Notes: generated by a model from the sequence alone, not told the origin. 64,000 nt of DNA from Parapedobacter flavus (GCF_035818675.1 NZ_JAYKZZ010000030.1:6180-70179), one strand, 5' to 3'; shown: positions 52,147 to 61,858, numbered from the stretch's first letter. Numbers and translations are program-made.

Positions 52147-54597
52147 ATGAAAATTTCTCTTGCGGACAGACAACCGATATACCGCATAGTAAACGATGTG
52201 GTAATTTCCAAGCGAGCAAATTATACCATTGGTTTCGGCGTGAAGCTGCGTGAAGCGTTTTCGCTTTCCCCGGATGATTACGATGAAATTGGTAAGATTA
52301 TGCTGTCCGTGATAAAGCGGTTGCCGAATTATACGGTGGTCCACAAACAGGACTGGTTCAACCAGGTTAATTATGGGATCAACAATAGGGAAGAGGATAG
52401 TCTACTTTCCACATACACGGCATTTAAGTTCCTGGAGAGGAAGTACGTCAGCCACGAATGCTACTTGTATTTCACGAAGACAACGGCGGATGTAAAGAAG
52501 CGGACTTCCTCCGTTTCGTTGCTTAACCGGAAAATTGTTCCTTCGGATTTGATAGACCGTGAAAAGTATGATGAATTCCGCAGCGCGGTGATGGCTATAC
52601 AGGATATGTTGAACCATAGTGGGTACTTCATTGTGAAGAAGCTTGATAAAGCTGATTACTATGATGTTGTTGATGGGAAGGGATTGATACCCTCATATTT
52701 TTCATTGGAGAAAGGGGGTGTATCAGCTACGGATATCGATTTTCGAAGTGGGGTCAAAGTAGGGATGAAGCATGCGGCCATCCATACGATCAGTAACTTA
52801 AGGGATTTCCCCGACGGTGTGGATATCAAAGCCAAAAGTAACAAATACGACAGTATTTTTTCTTTCGCGTTCCCGCTGGGCATTAATCTTAAATTCGACC
52901 ATATCTATAACCAGTATATCTTCATCGACAATCCAGACCTTACATTGAAGGAACTGGAGGACCGCGCCAGAACGGTATCGAATTATACATTGGTATCTAA
53001 TCAGAATAGCGTAACCTATAACAAGCTTAACGAATTTGTGAAGGGGATTGCCGATGCAGGCCGGATTCCAGTCCGGGTACACGCCAATGTTATTACTTTC
53101 TCGGATACTGAAGCAGAGTTAGCTAACAACGCGGTATCGGTTGAAACTGCTATGAGTGAAATGGGATTTAGGCCACGAGTCAACATCGCGAACGCCGGTG
53201 AATTATATTGGGCGGGCTGTCCTGGCAATTCTTCCGATATGGCCAATACGCAGACAGCAACGGTGTATGCGGACCAGGCCATCTGCCTTATGAATTTGGA
53301 GGGAAATTACCGGCACAGCGTGTCAGATTTCGGCATGAAGCTTACCGACCGGATAAACAATTACCCGATACATGTGGACTTTGTTTTCGAGCCGAAGAAA
53401 CTTGGATTGATCAGCAACTACAATATGTTCGTTGTGGGGCCGTCGGGCTCTGGAAAGTCTTTCTTCACGAATAGTTATATCAGGCATTTGTTAGACCACG
53501 GTCACCATGCGGTCATTGTGGACATGGGTCGGTCGTATAAGCGGTTATGCGAATTATACGGGGGTATCTTCATAGATTTCGATGAAGACAATCCGTTGCA
53601 ATTCAATCCATTTTATTTACCTGAGGGAATGAAAATCAATGACGATAAGGTGGAGAGCCTATTGACATTGATTTTTTCATTGTGGCTGGATAGGGAATCA
53701 AGTAAGGCGGAAATATCGATTCTCCGGGAATTGATAAATGGATATTATGAATTGCTTGAAGCGGAACCGTTCTTCCCATCGTTCAATTCGTTCTTCGAAT
53801 ATGTGGAGCGGTATTACAATGGAATAAAGAACGGTGGCAATCCCAACTTGAAGTATTTTGACTTTGATAATTTCTTTGTCGTCCTGCGCCAGTATTATAA
53901 TGGCGGTATATACGACCAGCTGTTAAATGGGGAAAAAGATTTGGACCTTACCCATAATAAGTTTGTCGTGTTTGAATTGGAGAATATCAAGAATAACCAG
54001 ACGCTGCTGACCATCGAGATGTTGATGATTATGGACACATATATCAACAAGCTTTTGAGGTTGGGTGAGGATTCGAATGTGATGAAAGCTCTGGTCATCG
54101 AGGAGGCATGGAAGTCTTTGATGCATTCGAGGATGGCTGAATTTTTAAAGTATGCGGCAAAAACAGTGCGTAAGCACAACGGGCAACTAGTTACTATTTC
54201 GCAGGAACTTGAAGACTTATTGGGCAATGCCTTGGTAAAGAAGACAATTGTCAATTCATCAGCAATCAAGGTATTGCTCGACCAGGGGGATTATAAAGAA
54301 GCCTTTGATGATGTAAAGGAACTTGTCGGGCTTTCGGACCACGAGGCTGAATTGGTTAAAAGCATTAACAAGCTGAACGATCCACGGTTCAGGAAAAAGG
54401 AAGTGTTTATCAAAACCGGGCCGCTGGCCAAGGTTTACGGAGTGGAAGTATCCGGTATCGAGTATTCCACTTTCACGACGACCAAGGAGGAATATGATAG
54501 CATCTATAGGATGCAGAAACGGAACGGGATGGATTTGGAGCGGGCGTTGATACAGGATGCAGAAAACAGGGAACTAAATGAAATCAATAAAAGATAG
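52147..54597 (+). CDS. traG: TraG, VirB4-type conjugation ATPase
   Basis: 816 aa, normal VirB4/TraG length. The N-terminal half is the VirB4 domain (YRIVNDVVISKRANYTIGFG). The C-terminal ATPase has Walker A VVGPSGSGKSFFTNSY (about 429-444), VDMGRSYKRLCELYGG, and Walker B ALVIEEAWKSL (about 643-653), with TISQELEDLLG. It energises pilus/channel assembly at the inner membrane. Confidence 0.95.
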   Translation: MKISLADRQPIYRIVNDVVISKRANYTIGFGVKLREAFSLSPDDYDEIGKIMLSVIKRLPNYTVVHKQDWFNQVNYGINNREEDSLLSTYTAFKFLERKYVSHECYLYFTKTTADVKKRTSSVSLLNRKIVPSDLIDREKYDEFRSAVMAIQDMLNHSGYFIVKKLDKADYYDVVDGKGLIPSYFSLEKGGVSATDIDFRSGVKVGMKHAAIHTISNLRDFPDGVDIKAKSNKYDSIFSFAFPLGINLKFDHIYNQYIFIDNPDLTLKELEDRARTVSNYTLVSNQNSVTYNKLNEFVKGIADAGRIPVRVHANVITFSDTEAELANNAVSVETAMSEMGFRPRVNIANAGELYWAGCPGNSSDMANTQTATVYADQAICLMNLEGNYRHSVSDFGMKLTDRINNYPIHVDFVFEPKKLGLISNYNMFVVGPSGSGKSFFTNSYIRHLLDHGHHAVIVDMGRSYKRLCELYGGIFIDFDEDNPLQFNPFYLPEGMKINDDKVESLLTLIFSLWLDRESSKAEISILRELINGYYELLEAEPFFPSFNSFFEYVERYYNGIKNGGNPNLKYFDFDNFFVVLRQYYNGGIYDQLLNGEKDLDLTHNKFVVFELENIKNNQTLLTIEMLMIMDTYINKLLRLGEDSNVMKALVIEEAWKSLMHSRMAEFLKYAAKTVRKHNGQLVTISQELEDLLGNALVKKTIVNSSAIKVLLDQGDYKEAFDDVKELVGLSDHEAELVKSINKLNDPRFRKKEVFIKTGPLAKVYGVEVSGIEYSTFTTTKEEYDSIYRMQKRNGMDLERALIQDAENRELNEINKR

Positions 54598-54603
54598 GGA
54601 ACA

Positions 54604-55206
54604 ATGACCATGAGAAAATTTAGTCTTTTGATCGCAGGGTTATTAATAACGTTCAATGGGTTTTCACAAGCCATGCTGACTTTCGATGCCACGCAGGCCA
54701 TCAATGCAGCCAAGGAAATCGCTGTTCAGAAAATCAATTCAGAACTGAGTAAGGTAATGGCCGGTGATATATCTGGGGTACTTGAAACCACCGATAAACT
54801 GGTGAATCTGACAGAGAATTACCAAGAGGAATTGAAGAAAATCAATCCGTTCATTCTAAAGTCTGAAAACGTTAAATACCTATTCGAAATACAGTCTAAC
54901 ATTACAATGTTATATGGTAAAAATGTATATAGGTATGACAGAAATTTCACGTCGGAAGAGCGGAAGGTTTATCGTAAAACTTTGAAAGCTATCCTTGAAG
55001 ATTCGTTTAGAGAATTGGAAAATTTGGATGTTTTATTAGAAGAGGATTTTTATGCGATGAGTGATGGGGAGCGTATAAACATCTTAGGTAGCATTGAAGA
55101 TAGGTTGAGAAATCACGAAAAGGATATGATTGAGATGGAAAAATTCGGTAAAACATTTTATAATGCGGCTGAACGGGTAAAAGGGGGCAATCGGTATATA
55201 AAGTAA
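54604..55206 (+). CDS. traI: TraI-like periplasmic protein (DUF4141)
   Basis: 200 aa with a signal peptide (KFSLLIAGLLITFNGFSQA). Mature part helical: FDATQAINAAKEIAVQKINS, KLVNLTENYQEELKKINPFI, DRLRNHEKDMIEMEKFGK. Its place between traG and traJ and the helical secreted design match TraI/DUF4141 (VirB5-like). Low sequence conservation is normal for this component. Confidence 0.7.
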   Translation: MTMRKFSLLIAGLLITFNGFSQAMLTFDATQAINAAKEIAVQKINSELSKVMAGDISGVLETTDKLVNLTENYQEELKKINPFILKSENVKYLFEIQSNITMLYGKNVYRYDRNFTSEERKVYRKTLKAILEDSFRELENLDVLLEEDFYAMSDGERINILGSIEDRLRNHEKDMIEMEKFGKTFYNAAERVKGGNRYIK

Positions 55207-55207
55207 A

Positions 55208-56182
55208 ATGCAAGGAATTAACGAAAGTTACGGGTCAAGCTGGATTGATGCTGCGCATGCTTTTCTTGGGCAATTGGATTCGGTAGAGTCAGCAATGGAA
55301 GACTGGTTGGCCATTGGGAAAGCCGTTGGCTGTCTTGGGGCATATATATACCTCATGCGCGCGTATTCAATAAAGACATTGAAAGGTGAGCCATTCCTGG
55401 TCGCGGATTTCATCAATCCGATTCTTATTGCCTTGTTGCTTTCGGTTTATACTCCTGTTGCCAAAGGGTTACAATCATTATTTTTAGGTACAAACGATGC
55501 TTCTGAGGTTATTGATGAAAAGGTGGGTGAGATGTTGTCCATCACATCGAAGATAGACGAGGAACAATTGGAAAATGAACAGGATATCGAAAGGGAAGCC
55601 CAATCGGGAGGTGTTTCCGACCATGCGGGAGAGGTACTGGAAGAAAAGTCAGGGGAGGACGGTTCATCGTTGTTTGACCAGGCTAAATATTTGATGACGT
55701 TAGCCAGCAATCCTATGACGTTTTTGCCGAATCTGGTTAAAGCAATTTTGACGTCAGTTTTGAACCTTATGCTATCGGCATGTCTACTTATAATATATGT
55801 ATTGTCCGCTTTATATATAAAGGTGTTGTATATTTTCGGTCCGTTTTCCATCGGGATATCAATCATACCTGGCTTCGAAAACAGTATTTCAAACTGGTTC
55901 CAGAAATATATTACGTATTGCCTTTGGATACCGATAGCCAATACGGTGACAACCCTTTTAATTGAAACATATAATGCATACCTGTCCGGCTATGGTGGGA
56001 TTGGTGCCACGAATGCAGCGGGCCTGATAATGTTTATGGTCATCGGGATTATAATATACCTATCGGTCCCGAAGTTGGCTAGTAATATCCTAGCCTTAGG
56101 CGCTTCGCAGTCTTTTACAAGGGGTGTTGCGGCTAAAGCTGCCGGGGCCGCATCCAAGGCGTTAACGAAAGGAGCATTATAA
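55208..56182 (+). CDS. traJ: TraJ, VirB6-like polytopic membrane protein
   Basis: 324 aa; hydrophobic segments at about 35-55, 65-85, 170-215 (ILTSVLNLMLSACLLIIYVL), 235-255 and 280-305 (LIMFMVIGIIIYLSVPKLAS). An acidic loop between them (EEQLENEQDIEREAQSGGVS). The FGPFSIGISIIPGFENSISN and CLWIPIANTVTTLLIETYNA stretches are hallmarks of TraJ/VirB6. It starts directly after traI and its stop overlaps the traK start (TAATG). Confidence 0.88.
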   Translation: MQGINESYGSSWIDAAHAFLGQLDSVESAMEDWLAIGKAVGCLGAYIYLMRAYSIKTLKGEPFLVADFINPILIALLLSVYTPVAKGLQSLFLGTNDASEVIDEKVGEMLSITSKIDEEQLENEQDIEREAQSGGVSDHAGEVLEEKSGEDGSSLFDQAKYLMTLASNPMTFLPNLVKAILTSVLNLMLSACLLIIYVLSALYIKVLYIFGPFSIGISIIPGFENSISNWFQKYITYCLWIPIANTVTTLLIETYNAYLSGYGGIGATNAAGLIMFMVIGIIIYLSVPKLASNILALGASQSFTRGVAAKAAGAASKALTKGAL

Positions 56183-56823
56183 TGTCAGATCCATTAAAAC
56201 CCATGTTAAATATAGAAAAAGAGCATAAGACAAATAGGATGATTGCCATCGTTGCGATTGTCGGATCCATCCTGTTTTCCGGTTTTGTATTCTTGTATAC
56301 CCACACAGAAATAAAGAAAGTAAGGGAAAGTATTTGGGTGCTGGTGAATGGGAATGCATTGGAGATGGCTATGCGGCACAATACTCTGGACAACCGTCCG
56401 GTGGAGATCCGCAGCCATATCCGAATATTCATGGATAAATTGTTTACGTTTTCTCCGGATGGCAAACAAATAGAGGCAAACATCGAGGATGCGTTCGAGT
56501 TAAGCGACCAAAGTGTAAGGAGCTTTGTCAATCTGCTGAAAGAACAGAAGTATTACGATCAGATAATAGCTTCTTCAGCAAGTCAGAAGTTGGAGCTGGA
56601 TACAGCCGGTATTGTGGTTGATTTAACAAGCTACCCCTACAAAGCACTTGTAAAAGGTACGCTGGAAATCGTGCGGCCATCGAATGTTACCGTCCGAGAA
56701 TTGGTTTGTTCGATGGATATCCGCAATTTGCCGGAAAGGTCTGACCGTAACACGCACGGGTTGATGATAGAAAATTTTGTTGTTAATTCAAACGAGACGA
56801 TTAGATCAGTAAGCCGAAAATGA
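56182..56823 (+). CDS. traK: TraK, VirB8-like protein
   Basis: 213 aa, single N-terminal membrane helix (MIAIVAIVGSILFSGFVFLY) after a basic start. The periplasmic domain includes IRSHIRIFMDKLFTFSPDGK and QIEANIEDAFELSDQSVRSF, the pattern of Bacteroidota TraK, which fills the VirB8 role. TraM follows with a 4-nt overlap, so there is no room for the usual small TraL gene. Confidence 0.88.
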   Translation: MSDPLKPMLNIEKEHKTNRMIAIVAIVGSILFSGFVFLYTHTEIKKVRESIWVLVNGNALEMAMRHNTLDNRPVEIRSHIRIFMDKLFTFSPDGKQIEANIEDAFELSDQSVRSFVNLLKEQKYYDQIIASSASQKLELDTAGIVVDLTSYPYKALVKGTLEIVRPSNVTVRELVCSMDIRNLPERSDRNTHGLMIENFVVNSNETIRSVSRK

Positions 56824-57893
56824 TTCTGAAGTACACACACGAACAAAGGAAAAAATTGTTTACCCTGGCACCGATAATTTTGGTCCCTGCCATGGCGTTC
56901 ATATTTGATTTGGCCGGTGGCGGTCAGGGGGTAGAAACGGAAAGACAGTTTGCGGGGTTCAATACCTCCTTTCCTGAAGCGGAAAGCGAAGCCATTGTTG
57001 ATTCCCGTAAACAGGCCTATGAAGAAAAGGATAGACTGGCTTCGGAAACGAGGACCAGTACAGCTGTTATAGATGAGTTCGATTTGGATAATATGGAGGC
57101 TACGGTAGAAGTGTACGACGAAGCCGAGTGGGTGGACGATACGCCGGATAATAGGTCTGAGGAAGATGCTGATACGGAAGTTGCTTCCCTCTACGAGAAT
57201 TTTTTGAAGCGTAGGGAGGACCGGGCGGCGGTTCGGGACCGACAAGTTTCGGCGGTCACACCAACACGTCCGGCTCCGGAGCCTAGGCCTTTGGCCAGTG
57301 TGGAACCGACAGCACGGGAGGTACCAGAGGAAGTAGAAGATAGCAATAATGGTGGCGGGCAATCTTTGTTTTTCGATAACTTAAGTAGTGGTTCAGCCTC
57401 TATAGCTGGTAATAATGAGGCAGCTTCAGGGGAAGTCGCTGAAACAGTTTCTATAAATGCCGTGATACATGGCGAACAGACAATCGGCCGGAGCGGTTCC
57501 TTTGTAAAAATGAGAATTACCGATGCGACGGAATTATCGGGTATCCGTGTCCCCGCGAATTCTATCGTATATGGGCTGGCCAACCTGTCCAGCAAAAACA
57601 GGTTGGACATATCGATCACGAGTATATCACTTAAGGGGAAACCATTGGCGGTTAACCTTTCAACTTACGATGCAGCGGACGGCAGGCAGGGCATATTGCT
57701 TAGTGGGGGAGAGAGCGGAGAAGTGAAAAACGATGCAATAGACGACGCTATTAGTGATGCATCTATGTCGGGTATTCCTGGTGGCCGTCTGATCAATCGT
57801 GCAGCTCGGGATTTATTCAGTAAGAAAGGGGAAGCTTCCGATATCGTATTGATATCGAATTATAAAGTTTACCTAAAACATAACCGGAAATGA
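56820..57893 (+). CDS. traM: TraM, VirB10-like channel protein
   Basis: 357 aa: N-terminal membrane helix (LFTLAPIILVPAMAFIFDLA), a long acidic and Pro-rich periplasmic linker (EVEDSNNGGGQS, PTRPAPEPRPLASVEPTARE), and a C-terminal beta-rich domain with VSINAVIHGEQTIGRSGSFV, VPANSIVYGLANLS and the final KVYLKHNRK. This is the family layout of TraM, spanning the periplasm like VirB10. Overlaps traK and traN starts by 4 nt each. Confidence 0.88.
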   Translation: MILKYTHEQRKKLFTLAPIILVPAMAFIFDLAGGGQGVETERQFAGFNTSFPEAESEAIVDSRKQAYEEKDRLASETRTSTAVIDEFDLDNMEATVEVYDEAEWVDDTPDNRSEEDADTEVASLYENFLKRREDRAAVRDRQVSAVTPTRPAPEPRPLASVEPTAREVPEEVEDSNNGGGQSLFFDNLSSGSASIAGNNEAASGEVAETVSINAVIHGEQTIGRSGSFVKMRITDATELSGIRVPANSIVYGLANLSSKNRLDISITSISLKGKPLAVNLSTYDAADGRQGILLSGGESGEVKNDAIDDAISDASMSGIPGGRLINRAARDLFSKKGEASDIVLISNYKVYLKHNRK

Positions 57894-58732
57894 GATATAC
57901 GTGGATTTTTATCATATCATTATTCAGCTGTTGCCACGCAGCTGCGCAGGCCCCTGCGACAATATACGTAAGTACTAATAAGACAACCCATCTTGTATTC
58001 GAGCATCCGGTTACATACTTCGATTATGGCAGTAGCGATATTGGAGTACAAAGTACGGACCAACCCAACATCATCAAATTAAAGGCCGCTAAACAAAGTT
58101 TCCCTGAAACAAACCTTACGGTAATGACTGGAGAGGATAATTTCTACTCGTTCATTGTAAAATCGAGTTCAAACCCCGACCAGCTGAATTACTTCTTCAA
58201 GGAAAGCCAGGCCGTTAAATTCCAACGGACGATAGAGGAAAGCGTTCCGGCTACAGCTACTGGAGAAACTTTAACTATCGACCAGGCATCTGGGCCGGAT
58301 TTCAGTGAATTGTGCGACCGTATAATGGAGGAAGTTGTTAGACCTACCAATATTGGGTTAAGGAAAGATAAGATTATATTGCTCCTTAAACACATTTTCG
58401 TTGCCGAAGACAAGTTGGTTTTATTGGTTTCAGCATACAACACCGGCAATCTTGATTACGATATCGAGTTCATCAAGTTCTTCATAAGGAATAAGCAACG
58501 TCTTAGGAAGACCTCCATTCAGGAAATCGAATTGACGCCTATTTTTTCCCACCTGGTACCGGAACGGATAGCCAGTAGTGCTGACAATGACAGTTTCTGT
58601 TTTGTTTTCGACCAATTCACGTTGTCTGATGACAAAGAGCTTGTCCTTGAAATATGGGAAAGGAATGGAGAGCGGAACCTGCAGATGGAAGTTCCTGCAA
58701 AAAACATCCTATCAGCAACGAACTTCGAATAA
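57890..58732 (+). CDS. traN: TraN, VirB9-like periplasmic protein (DUF4138)
   Basis: 280 aa. Signal peptide (YTWIFIISLFSCCHAAAQA), then IYVSTNKTTHLVFEHPVTYF and DYGSSDIGVQ, the conserved TraN start, followed by VSAYNTGNLDYDIEFIKFFI and SASN-like loops to FCFVFDQFTLSDDKELVLEI. It forms the outer part of the T4SS core complex with TraM. It is the last clear tra gene; an orphan iteron begins just after its stop. Confidence 0.88.
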   Translation: MRYTWIFIISLFSCCHAAAQAPATIYVSTNKTTHLVFEHPVTYFDYGSSDIGVQSTDQPNIIKLKAAKQSFPETNLTVMTGEDNFYSFIVKSSSNPDQLNYFFKESQAVKFQRTIEESVPATATGETLTIDQASGPDFSELCDRIMEEVVRPTNIGLRKDKIILLLKHIFVAEDKLVLLVSAYNTGNLDYDIEFIKFFIRNKQRLRKTSIQEIELTPIFSHLVPERIASSADNDSFCFVFDQFTLSDDKELVLEIWERNGERNLQMEVPAKNILSATNFE

Positions 58733-58734
58733 AT

Positions 58735-58750
58735 TTCCCGAAAATTATAC
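58735..58750 (+). repeat. Orphan iteron downstream of traN
   Basis: TTCCCGAAAATTATAC, an exact match to the oriV iteron, lies right after traN and about 600 bp from the main array. The 58815-59279 gene occupies the space between. Confidence 0.8.
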
Positions 58751-58814
58751 TTTTGTAATAGCTGATTCCGGTTGTTACTAAACCGTAAAACTTTTAACTG
58801 AGGGCGACTAGGCC

Positions 58815-59279
58815 ATGAGAATAATTTTAGTTTTTACGCTGTTAATTCCGTTATATTCATTTTCCCAATTTAGAGATGCAAAATGGGGATGGCCACCTGC
58901 GTTGGTTAAACAATCTGAAGGAATTAAAGAACCAAGAATTGATTACTCTGGGGACGTAATTACATCGTTGTATTACTTAGATGAAAAGCTAGGTATATAC
59001 GATGTCTTTATAATGTATAAATTTGATAAGGGTGTACTTGTATACGGTTCGTATCTCCTGTTAGAAGAATACTATGATACACAAAGCCATGTTGAAGCGT
59101 TTATTGATTTAAAGAAAAATCTAACAGCAAAATATGGAGATCCCTTACAGGAAGACCATACCTATATTTCTTTATCACTGTCACTGTCACTAGTATCAAA
59201 TGACCTACGGATACTAGTAAATTACATGGATGCAAAATATACCCTTAAAGATAATGTGGAACCTTACAAGGGATTATAA
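58815..59279 (+). CDS. Small exported protein of unknown function
   Basis: 154 aa with a signal peptide (MRIILVFTLLIPLYSFSQ). The mature part has FRDAKWGWPPALVKQSEG and an ILLEEYYDTQSHVEAFIDLK-like helical section ending in YTLKDNVEPYKGL; the FRDAKWG...V...E pattern is common in small Bacteroidota secreted proteins. The gene is AT-rich and sits between two iterons, suggesting that it was inserted into the origin region. No family named. Confidence 0.7.
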   Translation: MRIILVFTLLIPLYSFSQFRDAKWGWPPALVKQSEGIKEPRIDYSGDVITSLYYLDEKLGIYDVFIMYKFDKGVLVYGSYLLLEEYYDTQSHVEAFIDLKKNLTAKYGDPLQEDHTYISLSLSLSLVSNDLRILVNYMDAKYTLKDNVEPYKGL

Positions 59280-59342
59280 TTGCAAGTATGTGTGGATTCC
59301 TAGACCTAGCTGCAGCTAAACCAAGCTACTTAAGTAAATAAT

Positions 59343-60114
59343 TTCCCGAAAATTATACCTTGTAAACCAAATTTTATAAGATACTAAAACAGTATAATAC
59401 TGTTTTATAGTGTTTTACGTAATATATTGCCCGAAAATTATACCAATATTTAATATTTTTTGATTCCAGACACATCTGGACCAATTTTTGCCTTTTTCCC
59501 TGATGTTTTGCTGGGTTTGGCTGGTGGGTGGGGTGCAACGAGCCTTATGAGCGTAGCGAATGCCTTATTATTATACCTTTTATTTTATTTTAATGAAATT
59601 TTAATAAAATTTAATAGATACGAAGATGCCTAGTTCTTTCGACTTTAGCTTTGTAAATCAGGTTATTGCAGCGCATAATTCCCGAAAATTATACCCCCTG
59701 TTCCCGAATATTATACATATTCTTCCCCAACATCATACATAACCTTCCCCAACATCATACATAACCTTCCCGAAAGTTATACATTTGAAATTACCCTGGC
59801 TACACCATTTCATAGTTCGCGAAGCAAAAAACACATATGTTTAAATATCAAGCACTTGCCTTGGAAACTCTTCCCGAAAATTATACATTACACCTGTTTT
59901 TCAAAGATTCAATGAAATGTTTGTGATTGGCGTAAGTATCTATATACGAGTAATATAATTACTATTTTGCCCCTAAAATTATACATTCACCGATTGAGTG
60001 ATTTTATATTCCATTAACGGAAGTGCTTCCTGTTCGTGTATCCAAATTATGTTAATACCCAAATTAAGGTTGATTATAAGCCGATTACGCCCTATAATTT
60101 CCCTAAAATTATAC
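59343..60114. other. Iteron-type origin of replication (oriV)
   Basis: At least ten copies of TTCCCGAAAATTATAC and variants lie on the plus strand: 59343, 59428, 59679, 59701, 59723, 59745, 59767, 59871, 59969 and 60099. An AT-rich stretch at about 59566-59620 may be the unwinding element. The region adjoins the Rep_3 gene at 60130, as expected for iteron plasmids. I did not see a convincing DnaA box. Apart from this it holds no gene. Confidence 0.85.
59679..59782 (+). repeat. Five iterons at exact 22-bp spacing
   Basis: Starts at 59679, 59701, 59723, 59745 and 59767, i.e. a period of exactly 22 bp (two helical turns). The first is the consensus, the second has AATATTATAC, the third and fourth read TTCCCCAACATCATAC, and the fifth TTCCCGAAAGTTATAC. 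The variation may set different Rep affinities. Confidence 0.9.
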
Positions 60115-60129
60115 ATAAGCTGCGTGTGG

Positions 60130-61287
60130 TTATGCTATGGAATAACTTTTAAGCAACTCCCGTCTAAGTTCTTCTTTATTTTCGATATGGATTTTATTGA
60201 TATCTATCCCCGATTTTTCAAAGTACTTCATGACTAAAGCATGGAAAGCTTCCATAAAGTTGTCACCTTCAAGCCCCTTCAAGGAAGGTTTCCTGGCAGT
60301 TGATTTAGTTACGATATCATAGGAATATTTCAGGTACAGTTCCATGAGCTGTCTGCTTTGCAACTCATTTAAACCATGGCGCTTGATTTTATAATTAATT
60401 GCACTTCGAATCTGTTGGGCGGTTGACGAGTACACCCCAAGTTCGTTCCGGGTTTCATAAGATATGATATATACAAGTTTCCCTCGTTTCTTATAGTTGA
60501 AAGAAATATCGCTATAGGAATTAAGTTCAGCCCTGACTGGCTTTAATATTTTCTCTTCGAATTTAGAGAAGTATTTATAATCGGTCATAAAGATTTGGTT
60601 CAACCGCTCGAGAGAAACCTTTGTCCCCCTGGATCTCACTGCAGCCCCACCCATCTCTTTAAATAAGGTTCGATATTCTCCTGTTGAGATTAACGGCAAG
60701 CCTTTTAAATAAAAATAGAATATCAGTGAGTTTACAGAAGAAACTGAAATGGCAATTTCTTTAACGAATTTTGAATAGGATGAAGATATGTTCAGAAACA
60801 TTTTGTACCAATAGGCATTCATCGAAAACTTAAAACCGACATTTTTTTCAAATATTATATCAGACAAAATCGATGAATAGAGGTCAAACGAACGTACTTT
60901 CCCCGAACCATCTACTTTTTCAAGTTTGACCTTTGTTTCGTACTGCTTTAGTTCAAGTAGGCCGTCGGTTATCGGTTTGTAATTTTTAGAACCTTTGGGA
61001 AGGAAATCGGAGTAATGGAAAGAAAACTGTGTAACAAAACTAGATTCATTGATTTCCATCCATTCTTCATCAAATAGTGAAAGTTGATGTTTTTTATACA
61101 TCTGTCGGCCATTGAGATTTGCTGCAATCAGTAGCATGATGCGCAACGCAGACAATGAAAGATTGTTTTGTTTGGCATTAAGAATTACCGGCTGTAATTC
61201 TTTTGGTAAGTTGGCTATATTGGCGAGGTCTTCATACTTTTTACCAACGATAAATTCTTTAATGATCTTTTCGTTTTTGGACGACAT
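60130..61287 (-). CDS. Rep_3-family replication initiator
   Basis: 385 aa from MSSKNEKIIKEFIVGKKYED (61287), chosen because the upstream part of the frame overlaps higA. Two winged-helix domains: the first with LSLSALRIMLLIAANLNGRQ, FVTQFSFHYSDFLPK; the second with ISVSSVNSLIFYFYLKGLPL, EYRTLFKEMGG, and KFEEKILKPVRAELNSYSDI, followed by ISFNYKKRGKLVYIISYETR. This is the RepA/RepE/Pi plan. It binds the iterons next to its C-terminus-coding end. It starts 17 nt after the higA stop and is probably co-transcribed with higBA. Confidence 0.9.
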   Translation of the reverse strand: MSSKNEKIIKEFIVGKKYEDLANIANLPKELQPVILNAKQNNLSLSALRIMLLIAANLNGRQMYKKHQLSLFDEEWMEINESSFVTQFSFHYSDFLPKGSKNYKPITDGLLELKQYETKVKLEKVDGSGKVRSFDLYSSILSDIIFEKNVGFKFSMNAYWYKMFLNISSSYSKFVKEIAISVSSVNSLIFYFYLKGLPLISTGEYRTLFKEMGGAAVRSRGTKVSLERLNQIFMTDYKYFSKFEEKILKPVRAELNSYSDISFNYKKRGKLVYIISYETRNELGVYSSTAQQIRSAINYKIKRHGLNELQSRQLMELYLKYSYDIVTKSTARKPSLKGLEGDNFMEAFHALVMKYFEKSGIDINKIHIENKEELRRELLKSYSIA

Positions 61288-61303
61288 GGTTCGGAATATA
61301 TGA

Positions 61304-61567
61304 TTAGGAAAACACAAGATTTTCTCTTGCAATACTAAGTTCATAAGCGGTCTGAAGATCAGCCCAGAACCGGGCGGAGCCACCGATGTAATGTTCAATC
61401 TTAAGTGCAAGGGTGGGGGATATGCCCCCCCTGCCATTGAGGACCATAGACATGGATGGCCTGGCAATCTGCAACAGGTTAGCTGCATCGGTCACATTCA
61501 GTCCTCGGGCTTCGAATTCCTCTCTAAGAATCAATCCGGGATGTATCAGTTTCATTTTACGTTCCAT
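61304..61567 (-). CDS. higA: HigA-family antitoxin
   Basis: 87 aa: MKLIHPGLILREEFEARGLN, then VTDAANLLQIARPSMSMVLN and GRGGISPTLALKIEHYIGG, the HigA/VapI XRE layout (H PG..L.E..e..g.....A......s...s..hng...is...A.rl...fg.s...W..LQ). It ends with WADLQTAYELSIARENL. It neutralises HigB and represses the operon. Ten nt after the toxin stop, in the toxin-first order typical of higBA. Confidence 0.92.
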   Translation of the reverse strand: MERKMKLIHPGLILREEFEARGLNVTDAANLLQIARPSMSMVLNGRGGISPTLALKIEHYIGGSARFWADLQTAYELSIARENLVFS

Positions 61568-61576
61568 AATGTAATA

Positions 61577-61858
61577 TTAATGAGGATCTATATAGTCTAT
61601 ATCGTATGCATTGCCATCAACGAACCGAAAGAGTATCCTGTAGTTTCCACTCACATCTAAGCTCCAGACATTTTCCATCCCTTTGTCGGGGTGGGGGCGA
61701 AATGCAATCAATTGTGAAAGGTCGTTCGGGACATCATTAAGGGAATCGATAACCTGGAGCAACATCCTGATCTTGCGTACGTGCTTTTGCTGCAATTTGC
61801 TCGGGTCATCCTGGGTCCAAAGTAGCCGGAGACCTTTATGTTTGAACGTCTTAATCAA
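61577..61858 (-). CDS. higB: HigB-family toxin (RelE/ParE fold)
   Basis: 93 aa: MIKTFKHKGLRLLWTQDDPS, KLQQKHVRKIRMLLQVIDSL, then LIAFRPHPDKGMENVWSLDV and SGNYRILFRFVDGNAYDIDY, matching HigB ribosome-dependent mRNA endonucleases (IkSFk.kgl..l...; G.wsi.i.gn.RI.F.f..g...v...dYH), here ending in DYIDPH. Plasmid addiction module. Confidence 0.93.
   Translation of the reverse strand: MIKTFKHKGLRLLWTQDDPSKLQQKHVRKIRMLLQVIDSLNDVPNDLSQLIAFRPHPDKGMENVWSLDVSGNYRILFRFVDGNAYDIDYIDPH

Noticed and set aside
61288..61488. N-terminal extension of the Rep frame
   Set aside because: It overlaps higA in another frame and has no resemblance to Rep; the Met at 61287 gives the normal start.
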